64,000 nt of DNA from Elysia crispata (lineage: Eukaryota; Mollusca; Gastropoda; Plakobranchidae). This document shows positions 1 through 13,479 of this stretch, piece after piece. The notes beneath the pieces were generated by a model that was given only the letters and a program-made list of their open reading frames with translations, was not told where the DNA came from and did not search any database. A program made the position numbers and the translations under genes. Positions within the stretch are counted from its first letter, which is position 1; every line of letters begins with the position of its first letter. The stretch spans positions 62,501 through 126,500 of the forward strand of contig JAWDGP010008078.1 in assembly GCA_033675545.1 (NCBI GenBank). The letters are read 5' to 3'.

Positions 1-1815
1 TGATAATTTGTGTATTTACTTGTTCATCCAAAACAAAAATCGCTCAAAGAGACACTTGAATGAGGTACAGCCACTATCTATTATCATATTGTTTCAGCTT
101 TTCAGACAGCATATTAGTCGCTAGCTTTGACGACAGTAATTTTTATAAAGGCCACAGTTTACGCCAGCGCTATAGAAGTCGTTCGATGTCAAGTCAGTAA
201 AAACCGTTCATGAAAAAAAAATTAATTTATACATTAATAGGTAGATGGAGTGAATAGATGTTGAGTTCCAGCATCTACATAAAATATGGCAGTTTCGTAA
301 CATTTTTGTAATGCACTATTACAACCACTTTTCCTAAACGGCTCTTTTAACGCTTACCAAAAAGTTACGTTCCTCCATCTCAAATTACGTTCACAAATTT
401 ACATCCAGCCTGGTCTTACTTTCTTTGTCTCATTAATCGAAACTTAAAACGAGGAATGTATTCAATTTATTTTTAACAATGCTTCGTATCCAAAATTTCA
501 CTTAATCAACATTAATGGGTAGGTAAACCAAGGAGAGACCCTGACAAAGAAGCTCACACAATAACACATAAAAAACAATATTGTAGATATCCATCTGAAA
601 CTAAATTTTTTTATTTAAAAAAAAGTGTTAAGTGTTTTCTTTAAAATGCCGTGAAATGGGGACTCAGGCAAATAAAACCAAAAAATGCCAAAGTTATCAA
701 TTAATTTGTTAAAGGCAAACACATTCTCCCATACACACACAAACATAATCAAATGAGGCTGTAGTAAAACAAATAAGGAAAGAATGACAGACGGAATTAG
801 CGAATATCAAAATTAAAGCCAAACATTCTATGACTAATTATTATTTTATAAAATTTTTCCCACTTACTGCATACATTATGTATTTAAAAGATTGTATTTA
901 AAAAAAATTATGTTGTTTGAGAGTCGTGTAAATTTAAAATGATGACACTCAGGCAGAACATACAGAAATATAAGTTATCATTTGTAAAATGTTATGTATC
1001 ACCGACAAAGTATGTACACATGTTTTTCAAACAAACTTATGTTTACAAAATTACTTGTTTTTCAATCGTGGATAAAGCCTTCTTACAAACACATTATCTT
1101 CTAACAAGAAAAACCAAGAAAATAAAATCTTGTTGGCCGATTGAACCATTATTGTCAGTACGGTATGAGAATGTGCTAAGTTCAAGGGAACAATTTTGTA
1201 CAAAATATTATATCCATTCTCAAAAAGCAGAATTATGAAAAACTACATAACAAATTCAAGGGGCATGGTGTTAAAAATTAATGCCACGGTTAGCATTGAT
1301 CAGATGATATCAGTTATTAGAAATATTATATTGCAACAAAAGATATAATTGGCAACCTGCGCCTACTTTATAACATTATTGAAAAATCAAGCTATCTACA
1401 TTAATTTGTCTCCTAACGTTAACATTAGGAAAGAAAGCTTCTTATAACTTGAATCCCACTTTAAGTTTTGAAATGATACACCTGAAAATTCCCCTTCGAT
1501 TATCATTTTGTTCAACTGAATCAGTAAAATGCAAACCCAATTGATTTTAAACAATAGTGTTATTGAAATACTGAGTGGACTTCATGAACTGATACAAATC
1601 ATACAGAATACTAACATTAATGTGAGATAATCATTACTCATTGCCGATATGCCTGTGATTTCTCAGTCATACCTTTCTATAAGAATTAGAAGAACAAAAA
1701 TGGTACTGTTCCTTGGCAGTGATTTGATATGATATTTACCAGGTAGAAGCATCAAACAATTAGATCATCACTAGCACTTTAACTACCTGAACATATTTAT
1801 GAAACCAAGTTTTAA
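1..1815. other. AT-rich intergenic stretch, no gene recognised
   Basis: AT-rich sequence with short poly-A and poly-T runs. The longest open frame (939-1238, 99 codons) has low-complexity composition, no recognisable domain and no clear splice context, so I do not call it a gene. Nothing else is supported here. Confidence 0.6.
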
Positions 1816-3884
1816 TTAAATTTTACTAATATTTCCATTTCTATACTTTCTCTTGTCATTAAAAACCTTGGTTTTTACTAGATTGACATTGTTCTCATGG
1901 CCTTCCAAAATGTGAGAATTTCCTAAAAACTTTTGCACTTTAGCTTTCTCCGGCAACATTCCTTTGTTAGTGGTATCAGTGATGTATTGTTTCAAGTGCT
2001 GTTTTATCAATTCTGAATCCTTCTCATTACACTTCGTGCTTCGTGTATCTTCTTTCCTTTCTTGCTTCAAATTTGTTTTTTTTTTCATATGACGTGAGGG
2101 ATCCACCTGAATAGCCTACAATAGCCTTTGGGGGCACTTCATCATTCATTTCTTTGTTACTTTCTTCTTCATATGACAGCATGCCACTTTGATCAATTTT
2201 TATTTGTTTTGTTTTCTTGCTTGTACTGCTCTGGTCAGAATTTCTACCATCCATTGTGAGTGCGCGGGAAGCATTGTCTACATTGTTTAGAAGGAATTTC
2301 CCTTATTGTGTCACTTCCCTCACAGCCAATGGACACGTACACATTTTATTTATAGCTTCTGAATATCCAATATGGCTGTAAAACATACGTCTTTGCTCCT
2401 CTGGCAAACCAACTTGTGTAAACATAGTTGAGACTATGCCGAAATTTGTCAGCTACCAAAAGATGTGCTTTTTTCAGATTGTGGCAGATGTCAACAATTG
2501 TTTTTAAGCAATGATAGCCACTCGTATGGTCTAGGGAGTCATTAGTGTTTGGGAAAAGGAAAACATTATGGTCGTAGACATTACAGTTATTTCGCTCAGA
2601 TAAAAGCTTAGTTATTAACTCAATAGTATCTTCAGAAATGAGCACTGGTACCATCTTTCTTGAACCTTTGCCTGGTTGATAGACAAGCTTCAGGTTTTCA
2701 ATGAGATACTTTTTCAATGGATCGTTAATTTTCTTGATCAAACTAGGGTCAATCCAGGAGCCTGCTATTGCTTCTTTCCATTCATTTGAAGTCAACCTTG
2801 CAGGTTCACCACCCTTTCGAGCGTTAAACATAGTAAGTCTTGCTACAAGCAGATTTCTAGCTTTAGTCTTCTTCACAGACTTTGCCCAATGGTTTCTCCC
2901 AAACAGGATTGTGACTAAATCGGTTTTGCATATTTCTTCCACATCATATTTCTAAATCTATCCAGAATATCTTCTTCATATCACAATAACCCCAGCAACT
3001 GTTGCGCTAGCAGACAACTGGTACATCTTTGCACTACTGAACATGTCAGAGACGTTCTTTTCACAGACACTTTCATGCTTAAACATACTCTTGGCATCAT
3101 ATAACCCTTTGCAACCAGTGCACATTACAGTTTCCCCAAGTCCCTGACATATTTCTCTTATACGAGTAGCAGTTTTGTTTAAAGATCGATTTGACATATT
3201 TGCTTTAAAGATTCCTGCCTTCTTGGTACCCTGACATGCTCTCTCTTGATCCTTTTGTGGCAGTTTGAGTGCAACAGCAACTTCTTCTTCTTGACTGTGC
3301 TTGCGCTTTAGGTGTCGCGTGAGATGCACATTTCAATGGTCACAAAATTTGCAAAGCCGTTTTGGTTTCTGCAACAAAAATTAAGATAAATCACAAACCA
3401 TATTAAAAAGATAGTTTAGTTATATAACGCCCATTTGCACCAAAATTAGAGCTCAAGGCCGATGACACATATAAATTAGTAATCCATAAATATATAAATA
3501 TCTACAACCTGAAAACATATAAATTGTACAAGGTTTAAATGATAATTTTATTCGCTTGCAATTTACTGGTTGTATGGAATGTAATTCAAAAAACAGTTTT
3601 TAAAAGTTGACTTTTCTTTGCAATTTATATTGAATAGGTGAGGACATAAACATCAAATGGACTTCTTGGTTGCAGCAAATGTATTGGTGGGCTAAAATAT
3701 TACATAATCTGACTACTTGCTCTGTGAACAAGATCATCTATTATCTAAATCCTGTAAAAATACAAAAAAAAAAAAAAACAACAAAAAAAAAAACTACACA
3801 TACTTTCTAAAGTGGCTTTGTAGAACTATTACTTGAGGAACTCTTGCACCTAGTGTTTCATCAGCATCTTTGGGGACTTGATGA
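1816..3884 (-). pseudogene. Crypton-like tyrosine recombinase gene, broken
   Basis: Read on the minus strand. 3804-3884 is a probable upstream exon (HQVPKDADETLGAR...). 3368 down to about 2976 follows an acceptor and carries a C2H2-type finger (CKFC...HLTRHLKRKH) interrupted by an in-frame TGA, then a second Cys/His cluster (CTGC...H..VC). 2942-2346 is the recombinase core, with box-I Arg context NARKGGEPARLT and the RH motif near ADKFRHSLNYVY. A frameshift near 2410 continues into FYSHIGYSEAINK, stopping near 2292. Frames 2254-2027 and 2106-1816 hold the basic C-terminal region (LVKTKVFNDKRKYRN). Known: tyrosine recombinases of eukaryotic Cryptons and their domesticated relatives have this core. 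At least three frameshifts plus the stop indicate a decayed copy, unless assembly errors intervene. Family assignment is from remembered motifs. Confidence 0.66.
3804..3884 (-). pseudogene. Probable upstream exon of the recombinase relic
   Basis: Bounded by an acceptor (aattgcag, AG at 3885-3886) and a donor (gtatgt from 3803; an alternative gtgtag starts at 3799 and would give phase 0). It reads HQVPKDADETLGARVPQVIV and on to HFRK. It precedes the acceptor at 3369-3370, where the zinc-finger part begins. The alternative donor joins HFRKY to KPKRLCKFC in frame. Whether it belongs to the same gene is inferred from order and strand. Confidence 0.4.
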
Positions 3885-4287
3885 CTGCAATTGGTTCAAG
3901 GAATAAAAAAAAGTTTATCTAATTACTGTACATAAATATAAAAAGACCAAAAGATGAGAAAATGTCTGAAAATTTAAATAGCACAGTTACGAAAATCATG
4001 CTTAATTTTAAATCCTGTAAAAATCAAAAGAAAATAGAGCGTTAGTAACAAAGATTTAAAAATCTTTTATTATCTTGAGCATTATAATGATGCAGTCCTA
4101 GCCGTTAAAGGAGACTAGAGCGGCTAGTACATTTCAAACCTGGTGGCGGTGTTATAGATAATTAACATGCCTAATGTGGTGCACTTCACTCTATCATTTT
4201 TGTTGGTTCCTTAATTTCAACTGATAAAAAACAAATGAAATTGAACATTGGTCACCTTTGGAAAAGCCTGTGGTCTTGATTTTTACA

Positions 4288-4385
4288 TTATGGCCGACTT
4301 GGCCCCACTGTCACAAGCCCTTGGACTTGAGTTGGTTATGCTTTCAGGAACAAAGTCCGGCTCCCACGGGGAAAATCGGACTTGA
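4288..4385 (-). pseudogene. Possible further 5' exon of the recombinase relic
   Basis: A short open stretch on the minus strand reads RFSPWEPDFVPESITNSS, with an acceptor-like AG upstream and an AAT|gtaaaa donor-like site near 4288. Composition is more protein-like than the surrounding AT-rich DNA and the order matches the recombinase relic. No domain is recognised, so it could be unrelated. Confidence 0.25.
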
Positions 4386-5016
4386 TAACATTTACAGATG
4401 GATCCAAGACAAATAAGCAGCGAAACTATTTCCTTTGCCCTTTCCACTAATAAAATAATGTTTGAAACTTTAATGCAAACCTTATTATAACATATAACAG
4501 AAGTAAAAAACAGTTGGGTTTTTTTATTATTAGTTATTGAAAATAAATAAAATATCTCCAACATTAACGATTATAAAGTAATTATTTCTGAAAGTTGTCA
4601 CACTACTGCCGGTTTTTCACCACAAGTACATGTTATTTGGTGATCTTAATTCTTATTATATCGTAGCACAATGCTCTCTTAATCACGATAATCACTCAAT
4701 AGAAGATTGGAGAATGTGTTTGGAAAGTTACAACAATGTTCAGGTGCACTGTGCCTTACACCAGGAGATAAAGTTAGATGTATGTATATAAGGACTATGT
4801 ATACAGATAAGGACTATGTATGTAGATAAGGACTATACAGTTCTATTCAGGAAGGAAACGTTGAATTGTATATATCGAGGGTCGCAACGTAAACTATCGT
4901 AAGTCGAATTTTTTCAGAAATCGAGATTTTTCGGCAAAATACAGACAAAAATGCGCATGTTGTGACAAAATCTCTGAGTCATATCATTAGTTATGACCTC
5001 ATAATGACAATTAATT
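4386..5016. other. Intergenic AT-rich DNA with a short repeat
   Basis: Contains a small degenerate tandem motif (ataaggactatgtat) three times at about 4788-4840. A sequence related to the following hairpin (aacgtaaactatcgtaa) lies near 4886-4905. No gene seen. Confidence 0.5.
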
Positions 5017-5136
5017 AAAATATCGTATCTTGAGCTCCGTGAAAATCCACAACGTATACTATCGTAATTAAAAATTTTGACTTACTATAGTATACTTGAA
5101 ATATTTTAGCTCATAACTCGAGATACGATAGTATGC
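5017..5136. repeat. Imperfect inverted repeat (hairpin element)
   Basis: The left arm begins tatcgtatcttgagct and contains aacgtatactatcgtaa. The right arm contains ttactatagtatact and ends ctcgagatacgata, close to the reverse complement of the left. Arms are about 50-60 bases and nearly abut. This looks like a short palindromic or MITE-like element; no protein is encoded. Confidence 0.55.
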
Positions 5137-5555
5137 GGCTGTAAAATTCTGAAATTAACTTTTCTGATTATTTTAGAATATAATTATAATAGAGCTGTTG
5201 GTAATTACAATTGCATACTGGAGATCTATATTGCTTATGAACTGTATTTTTGTAAGCCAGTGTTATTCTTGAGGAAAAAAAAAACATTGTATGGGATAAG
5301 GTGTCACTTATTTTAGCCACATAAATTACTCATTATTTATTTCTACATTCTTTAAAACCACTTATTGCCTGTTGTTGCCGATCACGAGAGGCTCTAGAAG
5401 CCTAACTACACTACCTGACGTTTGAAAGAAGGAATTGGTCATCGTTAAAATTATTTCTTGTTTAATACACAATGTATTTTTTGCTTCTTTGTACCAAAGG
5501 TAAAGAATAAAGAATATGGATGAAATTCAGAGCATGTTGTGCAATGGTTCACTTG

Positions 5556-5900
5556 TCACGAAGTAGATGTAATGCACTGGCCGTGTCCATAATGAGCCAT
5601 TAGCCATGTTTCGCAGATTGAGTTACGTACCGTAAGCATGCGTGGTTTCCCTAGTGAAGTGTGCAAATCGGCCTGCGTTGTTTTCATCGGAAGCCGCAAG
5701 CGAGCGTTAGACCTGGTCAGTCTGGTCAGCTGTTTAGACCAGTGAAATCTGCTGCTGCGGCTGGTGGTAAAACTGTCTCGGATCATGTGATTGTTATGTA
5801 ATGTAACTGTGTGAGCATTCAGTGAAGCAGTGGAAACACACTCTCCATAGCGCGCTTGCACCTGGTCCAGGCTAGTACTCAGTACCGGTAGCATTTTTTT
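5556..5900. other. Locally GC-richer stretch, function unknown
   Basis: This segment is noticeably richer in G and C than its surroundings and contains small inverted repeats (ctggtc...gaccag near 5710-5743). A 130-codon frame is open on the minus strand, but its composition is not protein-like and it lacks a recognisable domain. It could be a promoter-associated or repeat-derived segment. Confidence 0.3.
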
Positions 5901-5929
5901 CTCCATTTTTATAATAATTCTGATCATGA

Positions 5930-6300
5930 TATCATGGTAAGAAATCACAAAAGGCGGAGATGCAAAGACCTGAACTTAAAGACCACGAAGAGAAACTGGA
6001 AGAGATACTTCTGAGCCTTAAGCTAGAGATAGTCATGGACAGGTAAGAAAAAGACCCGGAACACTGAAGCATTGATGTGCACAAGTACAACATAGATCGG
6101 GAACTGAAGATTAAAAAAGGGGAAGGGGTGTAAAAAACATGTTATAATAAGTCCTGTCATGATATTATATTTCGAGATCACAGAGGCAGAAGCCGCAAAG
6201 ACCAGTCCAGAAGTTTAGGTCCATGAAGAATAGCTGGAAGAGAGCCTAGGCCTGTAAAGCTAAGGATCTCCATATTCAGGAGACAAGATAAGAGAATGGA
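5930..6300. repeat. Diverged tandem duplication, unit about 235 bp
   Basis: About 5930-6045 and 6163-6300 share an ordered set of words: gatat...atcaca..ggc, gcaaagacc, agaaactggaagag or agctggaagag, then a purine-rich tail. They look like two old tandem copies. No coding frame is maintained. Confidence 0.45.
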
Positions 6301-6377
6301 AAGACCTGGAGGAGTGAAAAATTAAGTCATTCAAGAACTACATGGACCAGGAACACTGATAAGTCGTAATTCGAGAA

Positions 6378-6708
6378 AACACATCCTAGAATATGTCTGT
6401 GGATGAGTGAAAAAAAATATTGTTCGCTTATGCAAAAATTTCTCCTTAAAAATGATTGATAATTTTGAACGGGAGAGAGGATTCCTCCATTCTCCCTAAT
6501 TAATGAGAGGTTTAATCGTAGGTTTAAAACAAACAACAACCAAAAAAATTTGTTCTGTTATATTTATTGTATTATTAGATAGATTTTCTAAAAATATCCA
6601 GTTTTACTTTTATCTAAATCTGTAAAGTATTTTCTATTTAGATATATACGAAAATCTATGTCAGTTCTTGATGTAATTAAATTTGCTCTTGAATCAAATA
6701 ATTTTGTG
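6378..6708 (+). repeat. Dispersed direct repeat, copy 1
   Basis: Copy 1 of an about 330-bp non-coding repeat that recurs at 7786-8114. Shared landmarks in order: catcctagaa, gtgtctgt/atgtctgt, gatgagtgaaaaa, ttaaaaatgattgat, cctccatt, gaggtttaat, tctatgtcag and cttgaatcaaata. It looks like an old interspersed element or a local duplication. Confidence 0.65.
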
Positions 6709-7785
6709 TTATTCTTGTCATAAACTGTCTTTAAATTATATCTGATTTATTTTAAATACAATATATTGAAAATTTAACAAATACCTAGTCTTTATTAGGC
6801 TCAGGTTTCACCCCCATATTAATCTTTCTTTTTTGTGATTCCTTTTCAGAAGTAAAACGTGGGACCTTGTTTGAATCCTCAGAGCTTGCTTAGCATCCAG
6901 TTTCTATTTCTCTTCATACCGCATTTAAAGAGCTCAAGAAAAAATATGTTTACTGGAGCAAAAGCCTAATTAATGAATGTTAGGAAAAAATCTTATGTGA
7001 ATTATCAAATGTGTTTAATTGTAATGCAATGTTAATTGAAAGCAAAACAGATTAAAGATAATTTAACAGGCAATGATCTTATTTGTATTATCTCTTTTAA
7101 TATATCAACAGACCTAACAATGTCATATTCGTTTATATGATTTACATAAATTCCATTGATGTTATTTTTGAACACTCTATTATGTGTCTTAGACCCACCA
7201 TACCCACAGAAGGAATGCTAAGCGTTGCACAAGATAGTTATAAGTTCAAGGCATTTTGCGCTGTATTTCTTACATACCGCACACGCAATGAGAAAAGGGG
7301 CGGTTCGTAAGTGTCGGAAATTTTGAGCTCACGCGGTCAAGGGGTCAATACACTGAGCGACATGTCGCGACATATTGCATCAGCCAGTTGACTCAGTCGC
7401 GCTTATCGTGCGAAAAAACGTATAGGGTGAAAGCAAAACAATGGGAGGAAAAAGTGAAAACCCAATGACAGCCATACGCCCACATGAGCATATAATCCAG
7501 ATAGGTTTTTTTTGTTTTTTTTTTTTCTAATGCTGAAACTGATGGAAAAACGGTCCCTCGTTTGTTGCCTCAACAATGTCTTGTTCTAGATTTAGTTAAT
7601 TACAAACCAGAGGTCATACACAGAGAAAACACGGTCCAACATTGCTCTTCGATCCATTGGCTATCTTTCAGGTAGCCGCCGTTTTGGACTTTGTTGATTT
7701 TGTTTGTTAAATCGATCCAGTAAAAACAATTTTGTCTGAATGGTGGACACTTGAATAAATCGACATTCTATAGCCATACGACGAA
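6709..7785. other. Intergenic spacer between two direct repeats
   Basis: AT-rich DNA with a somewhat GC-richer patch at about 7250-7450 that includes the 10-base palindrome tgtcgcgaca. A T-rich run lies near 7507-7527. No gene seen. Confidence 0.5.
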
Positions 7786-8114
7786 ATACATCCTAGAATG
7801 TGTCTGTGAATGAGTGAAAAAATTTTTTGTTTCTTTATGCAAAAATTTCCCCTTAAAAATGATTGATACGCTTAAAAGGAAGAGAAAATTCCTCCATTTT
7901 CCCTAAATGATAAGAGGTTTAATAGTAGATAAAAAAAAAACCAACAACAAACATTTGTTCAGTTATATTAATTGTAATTTTAGAAAAATTTTCTTAAAAT
8001 ATTTTATTTTACTTTTAAATAACTCTGTAAAGTGTGTTCTATTTTGGATGATTACCAAAGTCTATGTCAGATCTTAATGAGATTAAATTAACTCTTGAAT
8101 CAAATACTTTTGTG
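7786..8114 (+). repeat. Dispersed direct repeat, copy 2
   Basis: Second copy of the repeat at 6378-6708, same strand, about 1.1 kb away. It differs by scattered substitutions and small indels, so the duplication is not recent. Confidence 0.65.
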
Positions 8115-8594
8115 AAAGAGTGTGCATTAGAATTTTTTTTTTTTTATAATTTGCATGTCTCTGAATAAACTCTGTATATTACTCTGCATAACTCCTGCAT
8201 TCAATACATTCAGAGTTTACGTAGTTGTTCATGTTATTCATTAAGTGATTTAAATTCATTGTACAGAGCTTACCATCTGTCATTTTTATAATAGTAATTG
8301 ATATTACTTTTTACCACTCTACAGAATAAATATATTTGTGGATTAAGTCTACCACAACCTGGGAAAAAATGTCTTTCTCTTTACTTGCATGTTCAATCAC
8401 AATAAAATCTATCTGTACCTTTCACAGATAGAACTTTGTTATCAGGTTGTACTTGCTTCTAACTTCATTGTCGGATTTCTACTTAAAATATTTTAAACTT
8501 GTATCCTTTTTTTTTTCAAAAGACAAATCACAAATATCATTTTCGTCCCTTTTCACCAACTTTTCCTTTTTCCAACTGACTTGAATTTTTTTTA

Positions 8595-9105
8595 TCTATA
8601 ACCCGACGTAATAATACAAAATCATTACAAAATTCAAATCCTAGCTTTTTATCTCCTTAACCAGCAAAATAAAACAAAACTATCACTGTAGAATCGGATT
8701 CTAGCGTTTCTATCTCTCTAAACCAGCTTAATAATACAATTTCATCACTGTAGAATCAAATTCTAGTTTTTGTATCTCCATAAACCTGCTTAATAATAAA
8801 ATATCATCACTGGATTCTAGTGTTTCTATCAATATAAACCAGCATAACAATACAAAATCATTACTTTAGAATCGATTTCTAGATTTTTTTCCTGTATAAA
8901 CCAGCATAATAAATCAACATTATCACTGTATAACCGAATTCAAGTGTTTCTATCGCCATGAATTAACATAACATCGAATACATGTGTTTCTTTTTCTATA
9001 AATCAGCATAGTAAAACAAGATCATCTCTGCAGAAACGAATTCTTGTGTTTTTATCCTCATATGCCAGCATAGTTATAAAATATCATCACTGTAGTATCC
9101 AATTT
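8595..9105. repeat. Degenerate minisatellite, about 61-bp unit, about 8 copies
   Basis: A motif of the form taaaccagcataataatac, then atcactgtagaat, then attctagtgtttctat recurs at intervals of roughly 55-65 bases (for example near 8719, 8783, 8837, 8897, 9000 and 9063). Copies have diverged by substitution and indel. No protein coding potential. Confidence 0.7.
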
Positions 9106-11505
<2,400 letters not shown>

Positions 11506-13479
11506 GCCCTCTCCACCGCTCCTCTTCCACATCCTCCAACTCTTTTTCCTCGCCCCTCGTTTCTCAAGTACAAATTCCCTCTGCTCTTTCTCTCTCTCCG
11601 CCTCTCTCACTGTCTTATTATCTTCCTCTTTTCCTCCAACACTCGTGATCTACCTTATCCCTCTCTTCATCACTTTCTCTTCTTCTTCGATAACAATAAA
11701 TAATTATCTAAGTTATTCCCTGTCATCAGATTAATAAAAATCATCATGATCTCTACCACTGGTACGTTTAATGTTTATTTTTTGTCTGTATTTTAATCTG
11801 TCTGTTCGCTTACTCTCTGGCACACTACATTATATGCATAGGAAGTCTAGGTGTTGAGGTTTTTTTTTTAAATCTATTAATCAGTAGAAGTGATGCAGTT
11901 CTAGATTCTAGAATCATGTCAGGTCGACATTTTGCGAAAAACAATAAACTAGCCGAAAACCGTTTACTGAGTATGTCAGCCAGAACCATTTGATTCCTGC
12001 TTTGTTTTTTTTTCATGACGGTAGATAAAAAAACATAAGAGATTTTTAAAAAATTCGTTTTCATTAAAAAAAAAAGAAATTTTTTTCTCTTTCGTCCGTG
12101 CCGCCTCAGAAACACAGGAGCAACTACTGGATATGCTCAAGCAGTTACAGTGTCTGCTTTAGAAAGCAGGACAAACATTTTAAGAATGAGAATACCTTAA
12201 GCTTAGTAACAATATTTGCTCGTAAAGATTGCTCTTGTTTTAGTCTGTGGTTTAAAACAATTCCTTTGCATAAAGCCTTGCTCATAGCGCGTTTTATTGA
12301 CTTGGGTTACTGACTCTAGGATACATATTTAGATCTAGATTTTGTAAAACATTTCTAAATTAAAGAGAACTTTATAACTAAATTTGATATCCAAATTAAG
12401 TGCAACAGAAGAAAATCACAACATAACCCATGAATATCACGAAGCTTCATCAGGCGGCGAGTTCTTCTTTCCGGAACTCATCTTTTTGAGTGCAAGGTCC
12501 ACCATTATTTTGCTTGCCCCTGGTAGTCGCCATTTTCAAACGGGTTGATCTAGCTTTTGTTTTAGTTACCACAAATCAAACTTATTCTTCACTTCGCTTG
12601 GCAATGATAATGTGTTGATCTTTTCCAAGTCTTTCCACCTCATTAAGAAAAACGAAATAGCTGTGGAACTAACGAAGCAATTAAATTGAATGGAGAGAAT
12701 AGATTTTGTTGAAAAGTGCGCTCGATAACAGAACTAGCGTAATCCCGGTGAGACCTTCAATTTTACGTGACTATTTCTTGGTGCCGGTAACCAGTAGAAT
12801 GCCATGTAGAACCGACTGTGTGGATACAACAAAAACCAATGGAATGAACGAGACATGGCGCTCTTAAACGCGCAAATCCGTGCATGTTAGCTGAGCAGCA
12901 TGCCGCACGCTACAACTACAAGGGTCATAAATCGTGTCCTATGGGACACCTGTCAGGCAGGTCTGACGCGTGCGATTTATATCTGAGTTTGCATCTGGCT
13001 AACCCGAAAAATCAGGAAATCAAACGTGTTTAGTCACATTTTACGCTGATCGTGATTAAATACAACCACTCTTCATACTGTACATGTTTTTCTCACTTTA
13101 ATCGCAGCAACACCTCACAAACAAATGATTCCGACCCCAACAATGCACCAGTTATTATTTTTGAAACACCAATGATAATATTGATATCACCAACATCTCA
13201 GGCCCAGCAGCATCAAACTCAGCTGCCACAATAACACCAAACACATCGTCCATTTTATTCACATACAGACCGTGGACTTTAACTCTGAAAACAACCTCAA
13301 TTGCAAATACAAGCATATCTTGTGATAGCGCATTAAACAACACTAGAAATGCTCATGAGAATGGTGATAGTAATGATAACCATACTGCTGGTTCTGATAA
13401 CGATTGATACAACGTGACCAATATTTCCAAGTTCATAGCTTTCTCAAAACAGACTATAGACAACAGCGCATCACCTATA
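11506..13479. other. Intergenic region, no gene recognised
   Basis: It begins with C/T-rich DNA after the repeat array (11506-11690). ctag/agatct-type words recur near 11900-11920 and 12325-12345. A compact set of nested inverted repeats lies at 12927-12980. A possible degenerate 5' extension of the following transposase-like relic may lie after about 13060, but I cannot support a reading frame there. Confidence 0.5.
12927..12980. other. Nested inverted repeats (three-way-junction-like)
   Basis: An outer stem ataaatcg (12927-12934) pairs with cgatttat (12973-12980). Inside it lie a hairpin gtgtcc-tatg-ggacac (12934-12949) and a hairpin gtcag-gcaggt-ctgac (12952-12967). The order resembles a three-way junction. 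It lacks hammerhead core words, so I do not call a ribozyme. It could be a structured transcript segment or a coincidental palindrome cluster. Confidence 0.4.

Noticed and set aside
5556..5948. Minus-strand 130-codon frame
   Set aside because: Open frame in a GC-richer patch; composition is not protein-like, no domain is recognised and no splice support was found.
12927..12980. Hammerhead ribozyme
   Set aside because: The three-stem shape is suggestive, but the core words (ctgatga and gaaa at the junction) are absent.
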